56,253 nt of DNA from Candidatus Hydrogenedens sp. (lineage in GTDB: Bacteria > Hydrogenedentota > Hydrogenedentia > Hydrogenedentales > Hydrogenedentaceae): positions 1 through 56,253 of the forward strand of contig DAOSBX010000021.1 of the NCBI GenBank assembly GCA_035361075.1, in the 5' to 3' direction. Shown here piece after piece: positions 43,659 through 53,111 of this stretch. Each line of letters starts with the position of its first letter. Positions within the stretch are counted from its first letter, which is position 1. The position numbers and the translations under genes were made by a program. The notes under the pieces are model-generated. The model worked only from the letters and a program-made list of their open reading frames with translations, was not told the origin of the DNA and made no database searches.

Positions 43659-45191
43659 ATGCTGGCACGGGTTCAATCAGCACATATTTTAGGGATAGAA
43701 GCATTTCCATTAACTGTGGAGGTAGATATAACGTACGGCGATAATAAAACGGATGTTGTCGGCTTGGCAGATACAGCAGTGAAAGAAAGTCGTGAGCGAG
43801 TGGCATCTGCTTTACGGAATTCAGGATTCCGTTTTCCACGGGGTCGAGTAATTGTAAATTTAGCACCAGCAGATATTCGTAAAGAGGGAAGTTACTTAGA
43901 CTTACCCATCGCTTTAGGACTTATTCTCGCAGGTGAACAAGCCAAACCAGAATTAGATATAAGTAAGGTATTGATAGCAGGAGAATTGGCTCTTGATGGT
44001 TCCGTACGACAAGTGCCTGGCACTTTAGCGATGGCAATTCTTGCCCGAAAACTTGGATTTTATTCTATCCTTGTGCCCAGAGATAATGCGGAAGAGGCAG
44101 GTTTAGTCCATGATATTAATGTGATACCTATCAACAATTTAAATGATGCGATTAATTATCTCCATACACCCGAGATATTCTCACCATGGAAAACAAATTA
44201 TCAAGAATTGTTCCAGAAAAAAGGGGTTCACACATTAGATTTTGAAGATGTAAAGGGTCAGGCTCATGTTAAGCGTGCCTTAACAATTGCTTCTGCAGGT
44301 GGGCATAATATACTAATGATTGGCCCACCAGGTACAGGGAAAACGATGTTAGCATCACGTATTCCTGGGATTCTACCTGAGATGAGCTTTGAAGAGTCCC
44401 TTGAAACTACACAAATTTACAGCGTTGCCTCATGGAAAGGTCAAAATTCCTCTTTTATTGCAACAAGACCATTTCGTTCACCACATCACACCACATCAAC
44501 AGTTGCAATGGTTGGCGGTGGAGCCAATTTCCAGCCTGGTGAGATAAGTCTTGCACATAATGGCGTTTTGTTCCTCGACGAATTACCTGAATTTAACCGC
44601 TCTACTTTAGAAGTGTTACGTCAACCATTGGAAGAAGGCTTCATCCACATCCGCCGTGCTCATTATGCCATAACTTTGCCAAGTCGGTTTATGCTCGTGG
44701 CGGCAATGAATCCTTGTCCTTGTGGTTGTCGTACTGACCCAAAACGCACTTGCCGTTGTTCGCCAGGTGATATTCAACGGTACATAAACAGACTTTCTGG
44801 ACCGTTGTTAGACCGCATTGACATGCACATCGAAGTACCCGCTCTATCTTTTGATGAATTGACCAAAAATCAATCTTCGGGACAAAGTAGTACTGATATT
44901 CGTAGTCAGGTTCAAGAAGCACGAAATCGCCAAACATATCGTCATGGGACATCTACCCTTCTTAATGCACATCTCGATACCAAACAATTACGGAAATACT
45001 GCAAACTTCCAGATACAGCACAACAATTGCTCGTTCAGGCTGTTGAATATCTCGGGTTAAGTGCACGTGCATACGATAAGATTCTACGGATGGCAAGAAC
45101 TATTGCTGACCTTGAAGGAAAAGACACTATTACGGACAATCACATTGCTGAAGCGGTTCAATACCGCTCTATCGACCTAAAAGCCATGTAA
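43659..45191 (+). CDS. comM: ComM/YifB AAA+ helicase
   Basis: ComM is a hexameric branch-migration helicase that extends recombination during transformation; YifB is its older name. The N-terminal Lon-like fold (HILGIEAFPLTVEVDIT, VNLAPADIRKEGSYLDLPIALG) precedes the AAA+ core with Walker A GPPGTGKT, Walker B LFLDELPEF, sensor AAMNPCPCGC and a C-terminal helical domain. The Cys-rich CPCGCRTDPKRTCRCSP is typical. The length (510) is normal. AAGGAATAAAC precedes the ATG. Many non-competent bacteria have this gene, so by itself it does not prove transformation. It ends convergent with mutY. Confidence 0.95.
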   Translation: MLARVQSAHILGIEAFPLTVEVDITYGDNKTDVVGLADTAVKESRERVASALRNSGFRFPRGRVIVNLAPADIRKEGSYLDLPIALGLILAGEQAKPELDISKVLIAGELALDGSVRQVPGTLAMAILARKLGFYSILVPRDNAEEAGLVHDINVIPINNLNDAINYLHTPEIFSPWKTNYQELFQKKGVHTLDFEDVKGQAHVKRALTIASAGGHNILMIGPPGTGKTMLASRIPGILPEMSFEESLETTQIYSVASWKGQNSSFIATRPFRSPHHTTSTVAMVGGGANFQPGEISLAHNGVLFLDELPEFNRSTLEVLRQPLEEGFIHIRRAHYAITLPSRFMLVAAMNPCPCGCRTDPKRTCRCSPGDIQRYINRLSGPLLDRIDMHIEVPALSFDELTKNQSSGQSSTDIRSQVQEARNRQTYRHGTSTLLNAHLDTKQLRKYCKLPDTAQQLLVQAVEYLGLSARAYDKILRMARTIADLEGKDTITDNHIAEAVQYRSIDLKAM

Positions 45192-45219
45192 AATGGAAAT
45201 TATATTTTAATTAAGTGGC

Positions 45220-46293
45220 TTATAGGATAGCTTTCTCGATAATTTCCAAAAATGCCCTTGAAAAGGGGATTTGATTCAAATCTCTCAATGGTATCCACAA
45301 ATAAGATAATGCAATCTCATTATGTTGTCCCTCTCTATTAAGAACCCCCTTAAATACATAAAAATGGATAATTCTGTGAGAATATTTTCGTTCATGTTGA
45401 AACAAATAAGTCCATTTGCAATTGCATTTAATCCCCAACGATTTAACCCATCGTGTTAATCTCTTTTGGACTAACATCATACCCCTGTTATTTTTAATAT
45501 CTAACCATGGTAAAGCATACAAACCTTTCAAAAAATTTTGTTCCTTTTCTTGTTTTAATAATATATTTTCTTTATTAATTAGAATTGCTACCGCCCAGTT
45601 CAAAACAGGCATTGCACTCTTCTTCTTTTTCTCGGGTAATAATTGCTCTTTCCCATGTTTATGTGCAAGGCAATACTTTTTTACAGGACATATATAACAC
45701 GAGGGATTTGTCGGTTTGCAGATGGTAGAACCCAAGTCCATTAATGCCTGATTAAAATCTCCTGGAAACCTATGTGAAACTAATCTATTGGCACAATCTT
45801 GCACAGCGTCTTCAAACTCTATACTTCCCTGTAACCCTTTTATTTCAAACAAACGAGACAATACCCGTCGAACATTTCCATCAATTGTTGGTATCGGCTG
45901 ATTAAAACAAATGCTACTGATTGCAGAAGCGGTATAAGGACCGATACCAGGAAGTTTTAACAATTCGGAATATGATGTAGGAAATTGTCCATTATATTGA
46001 GAGACAACAATTTTTGCTGTTTTTAACAAATTTCGTGCCCGCGTATAATAACCTAACCCTTCCCAGAGTTTAAGAACTTCTGTTTCTGTTGCATTGGCAA
46101 GGTTTTGAACCGTTGGAAACGTGTTTATAAACTGTAAGTAGTATTTTGTTCCTTGTTCAATTTGTGTCTGTTGTAAAATAATCTCAGATAACCAAATAAA
46201 ATAGGGTTCTTTTGTTTTTCGCCAAGGAAGCGGTCTTGCATTCTTCCGATACCATTGTAATATTTTATTTCGTAGTAAAATTATCTCGTGCAT
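45220..46293 (-). CDS. mutY: Adenine DNA glycosylase
   Basis: MutY removes A paired with 8-oxo-G. The catalytic Glu37 (SEIILQQTQ), the helix-hairpin-helix LPGIGPYTASAI, the catalytic Asp in IPTIDGNVRRV and the [4Fe-4S] motif CKPTNPSCYICPVKKYC (Cys-x6-Cys-x2-Cys-x5-Cys) are all seen. The C-terminal NUDIX-like domain, which reads 8-oxo-G, covers about residues 230-357. It is the only leftward gene between 38 and 48 kb. The 122-bp divergent gap to lptF must hold both promoters. Confidence 0.95.
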   Translation of the reverse strand: MHEIILLRNKILQWYRKNARPLPWRKTKEPYFIWLSEIILQQTQIEQGTKYYLQFINTFPTVQNLANATETEVLKLWEGLGYYTRARNLLKTAKIVVSQYNGQFPTSYSELLKLPGIGPYTASAISSICFNQPIPTIDGNVRRVLSRLFEIKGLQGSIEFEDAVQDCANRLVSHRFPGDFNQALMDLGSTICKPTNPSCYICPVKKYCLAHKHGKEQLLPEKKKKSAMPVLNWAVAILINKENILLKQEKEQNFLKGLYALPWLDIKNNRGMMLVQKRLTRWVKSLGIKCNCKWTYLFQHERKYSHRIIHFYVFKGVLNREGQHNEIALSYLWIPLRDLNQIPFSRAFLEIIEKAIL

Positions 46294-46415
46294 GTATTAC
46301 CTATATATTGTTCGCTTTGTTATATAGCAATGTACAAATTCCTTTTATATCCTCACATGCATTAGAATATTAGTTCCAATACTTAAACACTTTTTAGGGA
46401 AATACATTTCAGAGA

Positions 46416-47540
46416 ATGATTATAACAAGAGTAGACCGATATATTTTACGGCAAGTTATTCCGCCAATGATTATTTCGTTTCTGGCGGTATCTGTACTTA
46501 TGATTAGTGGCATTCTTCAACAGCAGGTTAAAGAATTATTAGATGAATTTCCTCTTGCACCTTTGCGAGTTTCCGATTTTTTATGGATGTCCCTATATGC
46601 ACTCCCGATGATGGTTGGAATGATTATCCCTGTAACATTTTTATTTGGATTGATGTTAACGTATGAACGGATGAGTCGATTTCGTGAAATTATCGCAATG
46701 ACTGCAGGTGGTATTTCTATGTTTAGAATTGCTTTGCCCACAGTAATATTATCGTTCATGCTAAGTATTGTGTGTTTTGCCGTACAAGACATCGCTCAAC
46801 CCTGGGCTTTTCGTCAATTAATGAAATTGGCAAGAATGGATTTACCACTACGAATTACTCTTGACTTAATCCCTACAGGCAAAATGTATGAATATGGAAA
46901 ATTGCGAGTATATATCCGCCAACGAAATGAGAAAGGAGAATTATTAGATATCGTGGTTCTACAACCAGAAGAAGATGGAAAAGTTATTGCTTTTTATGCA
47001 GATAAAGCACGTTGGCGAAAAGGTGAAAAAGAAAATGTTTTAGAGATGTTAAATGGTTTTTGGATTGAATCTCAGGAAAGAGATAATCAGGTTATTCGTG
47101 GTAGTTTCGAACGACTCGAAAAAGTGATTCCACCGTTACAACCTTTAGAAACAATTAAACTTAGAACAGGAATGTCACTGCGAGAATTGTTAAAAGAACA
47201 TGCACACTTGTCAAATGAATATGAAAGAACAAAAGGATTACCCCTCTTATCTGATTTAAAAAAGTACCGTAGTGAGATTGCAGACAGGCTTTCTTTTCCC
47301 TTTATGTGTTTGGCATTAGGATTAATAGCATCCCCTATCGGTGTGCGGATGCGTGGAGCAGGCACTACTTATGCTTTCTCCTCCGGTTTTTTAATTGTAG
47401 GACTTTACTTCCTCCTTTATAAACTCGCTGGTGGCGGTGGACTTATGCCTTTATATATGAAATGCCTACTCCATCAGTTACCTAATTTGATTATAGGTGG
47501 TATTGGATTTATCCTATTGATTAAGGCAGACCGTTTATGA
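46416..47540 (+). CDS. lptF: LptF/LptG-family LPS export permease (first)
   Basis: LptF and LptG form the membrane part of the LptB2FG ABC transporter that lifts LPS from the inner membrane. This 374-residue protein has the YjgP/YjgQ layout: three membrane helices, a periplasmic beta-jellyroll (about 100-260) and three more helices. The start RVDRYILRQVIPPMIISFLAVSVLM is characteristic. The second permease follows with an ATGA overlap. Which of the two is F and which is G follows gene order by custom and is not proven by sequence. LptB is not in the window. Confidence 0.92.
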   Translation: MIITRVDRYILRQVIPPMIISFLAVSVLMISGILQQQVKELLDEFPLAPLRVSDFLWMSLYALPMMVGMIIPVTFLFGLMLTYERMSRFREIIAMTAGGISMFRIALPTVILSFMLSIVCFAVQDIAQPWAFRQLMKLARMDLPLRITLDLIPTGKMYEYGKLRVYIRQRNEKGELLDIVVLQPEEDGKVIAFYADKARWRKGEKENVLEMLNGFWIESQERDNQVIRGSFERLEKVIPPLQPLETIKLRTGMSLRELLKEHAHLSNEYERTKGLPLLSDLKKYRSEIADRLSFPFMCLALGLIASPIGVRMRGAGTTYAFSSGFLIVGLYFLLYKLAGGGGLMPLYMKCLLHQLPNLIIGGIGFILLIKADRL

Positions 47541-48625
47541 AAACTATAGATAGGTATTTTCTGTCCTCATGGATAAAAACGTTCCTACGTGTCATTATTG
47601 CCCTTGCCTTCTTGTATATTTTAGTTGATTTTTTCGCTACACGACAGGAATCTGTCCGAAAATACAATATCCCATTTTTCATCATTACTCAATATTATCT
47701 TCTTTCCATGCCTAAAATATTCTTCCAATATCACTTTCTATCTGCATCGGTAATGTTAACAACTTTTTTAGTCTGGGGACGCAGTGCCCAAGAAGGAGAA
47801 ATAACCGCCTTACTTTCTGGTGGTATCCGTTTTGCACGAATTACCATTAGTGCTTTAATCGTAGCTTCATTACTAAGTATTAGTAGTTTTTTTCTTGAAG
47901 ATACTTTGGGGGTTTGGTGTGCATCACAATTTAGAACTCTTGAAAAACAATATTTTTCGTATCATCTGGGAGATACAAAATCTGGTGTAAGCTGGACAAA
48001 TTTAAGTGGTGGTTGGACTTGCCATATCTTGCGATTCAATCGGGAAGCCCTTACGGGTAGAGATGTGGTAATCCATCGTATTCAGAATGAACGTATTGAT
48101 GAGATTCGGGCTCGCTATATTTGGTGGAATACAACACAAAAGAAATGGCTATTAGAAGATGGTAGGCACTTTATTCTCTTTCCCAAAAAAGATATGGAAC
48201 AACAAGTGATACGAATAACCCAAATCCCTGCACCATTTTCAGAGCCACCAGAAACATTGTTCGCTCTGGAATTGCCTCAAGAACTTAAAACATGGTGGCA
48301 ATTTTATCAGGAACTAAAACGTGCACAGTTATTTGGGATACCAACCTATAAATACGAGGTAGATTGGTATTCCAGATTATCTCGACCAGTAAGCGTCCTT
48401 ATCATGTTATTACTTGCATTACCTTTATCTACACTATGGAGAAAAGGAGGGCTGATATTAAGTTTCGGGGTAACCACCATTACCGCTATTACATATACAT
48501 TATTCTTCGTATTATTTACAGGTTTAGGATACCTTGAAGTGTTACCACCTTTGTTAAGTGCATGGTTCGCAAACTTCATATTTTTTACTATTGCAATCTA
48601 TATTTGGAAAAGAACACCTACTTAA
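47537..48625 (+). CDS. lptG: LptF/LptG-family LPS export permease (second)
   Basis: The 362-residue protein has the same six-helix plus jellyroll layout (TIDRYFLSSWIKTFLRVIIALAFLYILVDFF at the start). Helix 5-6 segments (SVLIMLLLALPLSTL) close the C-terminus. Its start overlaps the stop of the first permease by four bases, so the two are translated together. It converges on the SGNH gene with only 12 bp between stops. The name is assigned by partner and order. Confidence 0.92.
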   Translation: MKTIDRYFLSSWIKTFLRVIIALAFLYILVDFFATRQESVRKYNIPFFIITQYYLLSMPKIFFQYHFLSASVMLTTFLVWGRSAQEGEITALLSGGIRFARITISALIVASLLSISSFFLEDTLGVWCASQFRTLEKQYFSYHLGDTKSGVSWTNLSGGWTCHILRFNREALTGRDVVIHRIQNERIDEIRARYIWWNTTQKKWLLEDGRHFILFPKKDMEQQVIRITQIPAPFSEPPETLFALELPQELKTWWQFYQELKRAQLFGIPTYKYEVDWYSRLSRPVSVLIMLLLALPLSTLWRKGGLILSFGVTTITAITYTLFFVLFTGLGYLEVLPPLLSAWFANFIFFTIAIYIWKRTPT

Positions 48626-48637
48626 TAAAGATAAGGC

Positions 48638-49708
48638 TCAATTGTTAGCAATCTCACTGGTAGATAATGGCACTATTTTATTTCTAACGAGGTATTCATA
48701 AATGTTTTGGGCAGTAAACTCATGTCCAGCCACTGTAAAATGAACCGTATCAAGCATCAACTGTTTATAATCGTTCTCAGCAAATAGAGGAACTAAACTA
48801 AAGTAGGGAAGGTTTAATTGCTCCAATAATTGTATAAACCCTGGCGTAACATATAATTCATCCCCTTGAATCATGGGGAAAATACAAATATGAACGGGTA
48901 TGTTCGTTTCCTGACTAATGTTCAGAATATCTCTATATGCACGTCGTAAAAGAAAGAGAGGGTCTGCTTTGTATTCTCGGTAAATAGACATAAGCCGAAT
49001 AAAAGAAATAGTTCTTGAGGGTCCGTGAAAAAAATGCCACCATAGTCCACCATCAAAACCAATTTGCCCATCATTTGGACAAAAACCGATAAGAATAAGG
49101 TCAGGATGATAATCCAAAACTTTTACACGTAACAGTTCTGCTTCTTGTTCCGCATTATACCCACCAATACCAAAATTCAACACTTCAAACTGGGTATTTG
49201 GAGTATTGTGGTTTTGAAGTAATGCCTCTAATTTTTTGGGGTATGTATCTTCAAGCCTCTGTCTCCAGCCAAATGTAACAGAATCGCCAACAACGGCTAT
49301 ACGAAATACATTAGAAGGCTTTTCCTTTGGATACTCTCTGTCTCTAAAACCACCTGAATTTATCTTTATTATTTCAGATATTTCCGCATTTGGTCGCAAT
49401 TCATACATTAACTTTTTATTTTTGGAACGAATGTGCACTATGCTATTTCCATCAGCCTGCCATACAAAACGTCCTGCTTGCATAGGGTCAACTTCCCACG
49501 CTGCACCATCATATTTAGGGTCAACAGGCACAAAAACTCCCATCGTTTTCAAGAGATATGATTCCCATGTAGCAAAAAATATCTCTGCAATTCCAAATGA
49601 TACACAAAGACCAGCAATAAATAAACCTATATTAATAACAACATTACCTATTCGTCTACTTTTTTGGGTCGATTTATTTTCTGACGTTAAGTCATTTGTC
49701 GTATTCAT
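48638..49708 (-). CDS. Membrane-anchored SGNH/GDSL hydrolase-like protein (first)
   Basis: One membrane segment (about 28-50) anchors the protein; the rest should face out. The SGNH blocks are visible: GDSVTFG (Ser nucleophile), NFGIGGYN, GFCPNDG and DTVHFTVAGH (Asp and His). Such anchored SGNH proteins often add or remove acetyl or other esters on surface glycans. I start at the ATG at 49708 with AGGTGA upstream; a GTG four codons earlier is less likely. It stands alone facing left, next to the divergent glycan operon, which fits a role on the same polymer. No substrate can be named. Confidence 0.8.
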   Translation of the reverse strand: MNTTNDLTSENKSTQKSRRIGNVVINIGLFIAGLCVSFGIAEIFFATWESYLLKTMGVFVPVDPKYDGAAWEVDPMQAGRFVWQADGNSIVHIRSKNKKLMYELRPNAEISEIIKINSGGFRDREYPKEKPSNVFRIAVVGDSVTFGWRQRLEDTYPKKLEALLQNHNTPNTQFEVLNFGIGGYNAEQEAELLRVKVLDYHPDLILIGFCPNDGQIGFDGGLWWHFFHGPSRTISFIRLMSIYREYKADPLFLLRRAYRDILNISQETNIPVHICIFPMIQGDELYVTPGFIQLLEQLNLPYFSLVPLFAENDYKQLMLDTVHFTVAGHEFTAQNIYEYLVRNKIVPLSTSEIANN

Positions 49709-49800
49709 TAAAGGGGTCACCTATGTTAAACTTAATACATTATTAAAGAAATGTTCTTATTGTATAATTTATCACATCATCAATAAAACAAGGTTCTTTT

Positions 49801-50958
49801 ATGGATTTAAATAGATACATAGAACAGCACCGCTTCAAAGAAAGTATATATGTCACACGTCCAATTATGCCATCTTTTGACCAATATCAACAGTATCTTT
49901 CTTCAATTTGGAATTCATTATGGTTAACAAATGAAGCGTATTGGCATCAAAAATTTACAGAAGCATTAAAACAATACCTTAATGTTAAAGAATTAGTGCT
50001 TTTTTGTAATGGGACAATTGCTCTCCTTATTGCATTAAAAATTTTAAACATCGAGGAGGGTGAAGTTATCACTACTCCCTTTACCTTTCCTGCGACACCG
50101 CATGTTATATGCTGGAATGGCTTAAAGCCTGTATTTTGTGATATTCAAAAAGACACCTACGGATTAGACCCAAAACAGGTCGAGGAAGCAATAACACCAC
50201 GTACCAAAGCCATCTTGCCTGTCCATGTTTATGGGATTCCATGTGATGTTGATGCTTATGAAACCATTTCCAGAAAGTATTCCATCCCTATCATTTATGA
50301 TTCTGCACATACATTCGGATGCCGTTTTCGTGGAAGGGCACTATGTGATTACGGAGATATTTCTGTATTAAGCTTCCATGCAACTAAATTATTTTCTACC
50401 GCCGAAGGAGGTGCCTTAATTTGTCATAATCCAGAGCAAGCCAGATTAGCATATTTTATGAAAAACTTCGGTATTGCTGATGAGGAAACAATAATCGGTG
50501 TCGGCATAAATGGCAAAATGTCAGAACTATCCGCTTCCTTTGGTTTAGCATTATTACCAATGGTAGATAACGAAATAAAGAGGAGGAACGAGTTATATAA
50601 TTTATACTGCGAAAGATTAAAGAATTGTTCAGGAATTAAACTTGTGTCCATACCAAAAGGATGCGAATGGAACTATGCCTATTTCCCAATAGAGATAGAT
50701 AAAGAACAGTATGGATTAACAAGGGACGAATTGTATCAACGGCTACGGAGTTGCAACATTATTGTTCGTAAGTATTTCTATCCCTTATGCAATAAAATTC
50801 CATATTACATAACACATAGCCAAATACCAACACATCCGACACCCATAGCTGAAGAAATATCTCAACGAATATTATGTCTTCCCATGTATGGCAGTCTAAA
50901 TCCTGAAATTGTTTTACAAATATGCGAGCTAATTCAAACATTCCCAACATGGAAATGA
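49801..50958 (+). CDS. DegT/DnrJ/EryC1 sugar aminotransferase
   Basis: These PLP enzymes add an amino group to a keto sugar nucleotide. The PLP lysine sits in SFHATKLFSTAEGGA. Other blocks are TTPFTFPATPHVI, DIQKDTYGLDP, LPVHVYG and DSAHTFG. The length (385) matches. It opens the rightward glycan operon, and the next gene overlaps or abuts its stop. In principle it could act as GnnB with the GnnA-like oxidoreductase 13 kb away, but its position points to surface glycan. AAGG precedes the ATG. Confidence 0.9.
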   Translation: MDLNRYIEQHRFKESIYVTRPIMPSFDQYQQYLSSIWNSLWLTNEAYWHQKFTEALKQYLNVKELVLFCNGTIALLIALKILNIEEGEVITTPFTFPATPHVICWNGLKPVFCDIQKDTYGLDPKQVEEAITPRTKAILPVHVYGIPCDVDAYETISRKYSIPIIYDSAHTFGCRFRGRALCDYGDISVLSFHATKLFSTAEGGALICHNPEQARLAYFMKNFGIADEETIIGVGINGKMSELSASFGLALLPMVDNEIKRRNELYNLYCERLKNCSGIKLVSIPKGCEWNYAYFPIEIDKEQYGLTRDELYQRLRSCNIIVRKYFYPLCNKIPYYITHSQIPTHPTPIAEEISQRILCLPMYGSLNPEIVLQICELIQTFPTWK

Positions 50959-50960
50959 AT

Positions 50961-52304
50961 ATGAGCAAAAAATGTTTTCGGGATTTAAATATCCCTATCC
51001 GTGTTTTGGTTTTTCCAGGAGGTACAGAAATCGGTTTAGAAATATTCCGCTCTTTAGCCTATTCACGCCATATCAAATTATATGGAGCAACAAGCCTTGA
51101 CTGCGACGCTGGCTACATTATGTTCCAAAATTACACCACAAACGTACCATTTGTTCACCATCCTGATTTTATCAATGCTTTCAATTCCCTATTGAAAAAG
51201 AATGATATCGAATTTATTTTTCCAGCACATGACACAGTAGGTTTGTATCTTTCAGAAAACAGAGACAAATTGCCCTCTAAAGTCCTTATATCTCCTTATG
51301 ATACTTGTGTTATTTGCCGAGACAAATTAAAAACATACCAATATTTTAAAGATTACATACCTACTCCACACGTTTATGAAAATCCTCATGATGTAAGCCA
51401 TTTCCCTGTATTTCTCAAACCACGAGTCGGAGAAGGTTCAAGAGGAGTATATAAAGTAAATACAATGAAAGAATTAGAAGGGCTTCTTGAAACCAGAAAC
51501 GACTTACTTATATTAGAATATTTGTCTGGTATAGAGTATACAGTTGATTGCTTTACCAACTCTGAAGGAACCTTGATTTTTGTCGGGGCAAGAGAACGAA
51601 AACGTGTAGCAAATGGCATCAGCGTAGATACGCAGATTATCGATAAAACAGAATTTATACCCTTTGCAGAATGTATTCATTCACACCTAAAATTTCGAGG
51701 AGCATGGTTCTTCCAGATGAAACGGAATAACGACGGACAATTAGTGCTTCTCGAAATTGCCCCACGTGTAAGTGGAGGTATGGGACTTTTCCGAAACCGT
51801 GGAGTAAACCTTCCCTTATTAACTGTCTACGATGCTCTCGGTTTGCCCCTGAATATTTCCGAACAATCGTTCCCAAATAGAATGTTACGTTGTCTGTCTA
51901 ATCATTTTGTCAATTCACTTCATGAAAACAATATTCAATCAGATTATAAAATAAAATATGAACATGTTTACATCGATTTTGATGACACACTTCTCATAAA
52001 AGGGAAACTAAACTCTTTTATTTTTATGTTTTTAATACAATGTAAGGGGAACCACATTCCAGTCACTTTACTAACCAGACATAAAGAAAATATTTTACCT
52101 TTGTTAAAACAATATGGAATTGAAAACATATTCACACGTATCATTATATTATCTGAGAAAGATAAAAAATCAGATTATATTACAGAAGATAATTCCATAT
52201 TTATCGACGATTCATATAGCGAACGACAGGAAGTCTCCAAGGTTAAAACCATACCTGTATTTGGTGTAGATATGATAGAAACATTGATTGATTGGAGCAT
52301 GTAA
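50961..52304 (+). CDS. ATP-grasp ligase fused to a HAD hydrolase
   Basis: Residues about 1-300 form a carbamoyl-phosphate-synthase-like ATP-grasp fold: an N-terminal PGGTEIGLEIFRSL nucleotide region, then KPRVGEGSRGVYKV, then LEYLSGIEYTVD and LLEIAPRVSGGMG. From about 334 a complete HAD domain follows: DFDDT (motif I), LLTRH (II), a Lys in EKDKKS (III) and FIDDSYSER (IV). ATP-grasp enzymes join a carboxylate to an amine; the HAD domain is likely a phosphatase. Similar fusions occur in capsule loci. The start choice is between ATGs at 50949, 50955 and 50961. I favour 50961, with GGAA upstream. Confidence 0.85.
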   Translation: MSKKCFRDLNIPIRVLVFPGGTEIGLEIFRSLAYSRHIKLYGATSLDCDAGYIMFQNYTTNVPFVHHPDFINAFNSLLKKNDIEFIFPAHDTVGLYLSENRDKLPSKVLISPYDTCVICRDKLKTYQYFKDYIPTPHVYENPHDVSHFPVFLKPRVGEGSRGVYKVNTMKELEGLLETRNDLLILEYLSGIEYTVDCFTNSEGTLIFVGARERKRVANGISVDTQIIDKTEFIPFAECIHSHLKFRGAWFFQMKRNNDGQLVLLEIAPRVSGGMGLFRNRGVNLPLLTVYDALGLPLNISEQSFPNRMLRCLSNHFVNSLHENNIQSDYKIKYEHVYIDFDDTLLIKGKLNSFIFMFLIQCKGNHIPVTLLTRHKENILPLLKQYGIENIFTRIIILSEKDKKSDYITEDNSIFIDDSYSERQEVSKVKTIPVFGVDMIETLIDWSM

Positions 52305-53111
52305 ATGGATGAATATAAATTTATTGAACACGTAGGAAAAACCTATACAAAAGGTTCTCATCAGGATAAAGTCATACGTGAACTTATTGTGCGGACATTC
52401 AAACCATACTTAAATCCGGAAATGACGTGCCTTCAATTAGGCTACGCCGAAGGTGTAGATACACAGATATTAGCACCATTATTATTTCAATTAGATGTTG
52501 CTGAGGCAAATAAAGAATTTATAAACAACGGTTTACAACACAATTTGAAAAATGTTCGTTTTATACACACCCTTTTTGAGGATTTAAGCCCTGAAAAAAC
52601 AGGGAAACAATATAATGCAATATTTGCAATTTATGTGTTGGAACATATCCTCGATGTAAATAAATTATTAAAAATAACTCACTCCCTCCTCTTACCTCAT
52701 GGACTACTTTTCGTAGTTGTCCCAAATGCTCGTGCCCTTTCCCGTCAATTAGCACGGCATATGGGGCTAATAAAAGAACTTACTGATTTAACCGAACATG
52801 ATATTCAACATGGACATCGGCGTGTATATGACCGTATACAACTCAATAGGGATATAAAAGGAGCTGGGTTTGAGATTATCCATCAAGGCGGTATCTTCTT
52901 AAAAATTCTTGCCGATTTCCAATTGGACCAATTATACAAAATAGGAATTTTAGGACCTGACCAAATTGAAGGGTTATATCAATTAGGTCTGGAATACCCT
53001 GATTTATGTGGGTCAATTTTTGCCATAGCAAGGAAGGCTACACCCGACTCATCCGATGTGTCCGACATGTCCAACCCGTCCGATTCCTCAAAAGGAAAAA
53101 ACAATGACTAA
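52305..53111 (+). CDS. Class I SAM-dependent methyltransferase with a repeat-coded Ser/Asp tail
   Basis: This 268-residue protein starts directly after the previous stop. It has a diverged Rossmann motif I (LQLGYAEGVDTQI), an acidic residue in LDVAEANKEF, then IFAIYVLEHILDVNKLLK and LLPHGLLFVVVPNA. It fits the Methyltransf_23/UbiG-like group, here most likely acting on a sugar or carrier lipid. The last 20 residues (about 244-258 especially) are a Ser-Asp triplet run coded by a 9-bp DNA repeat. The next gene starts inside its last codons. Confidence 0.82.
   Translation: MDEYKFIEHVGKTYTKGSHQDKVIRELIVRTFKPYLNPEMTCLQLGYAEGVDTQILAPLLFQLDVAEANKEFINNGLQHNLKNVRFIHTLFEDLSPEKTGKQYNAIFAIYVLEHILDVNKLLKITHSLLLPHGLLFVVVPNARALSRQLARHMGLIKELTDLTEHDIQHGHRRVYDRIQLNRDIKGAGFEIIHQGGIFLKILADFQLDQLYKIGILGPDQIEGLYQLGLEYPDLCGSIFAIARKATPDSSDVSDMSNPSDSSKGKNND
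53040..53084 (+). repeat. Five 9-bp units (NNGTCCGAY) inside the methyltransferase C-terminus
   Basis: Five codon-aligned 9-bp units run ACACCCGAC, TCATCCGAT, GTGTCCGAC, ATGTCCAAC, CCGTCCGAT. They encode TPD, SSD, VSD, MSN and PSD. The run is GC-richer than its surroundings. It lies just upstream of the ribosome site of the next gene. Confidence 0.8.

Noticed and set aside
49801..50958. Naming the DegT-type gene gnnB
   Set aside because: It opens a glycan operon 13 kb from lpxA; family alone does not define GnnB.
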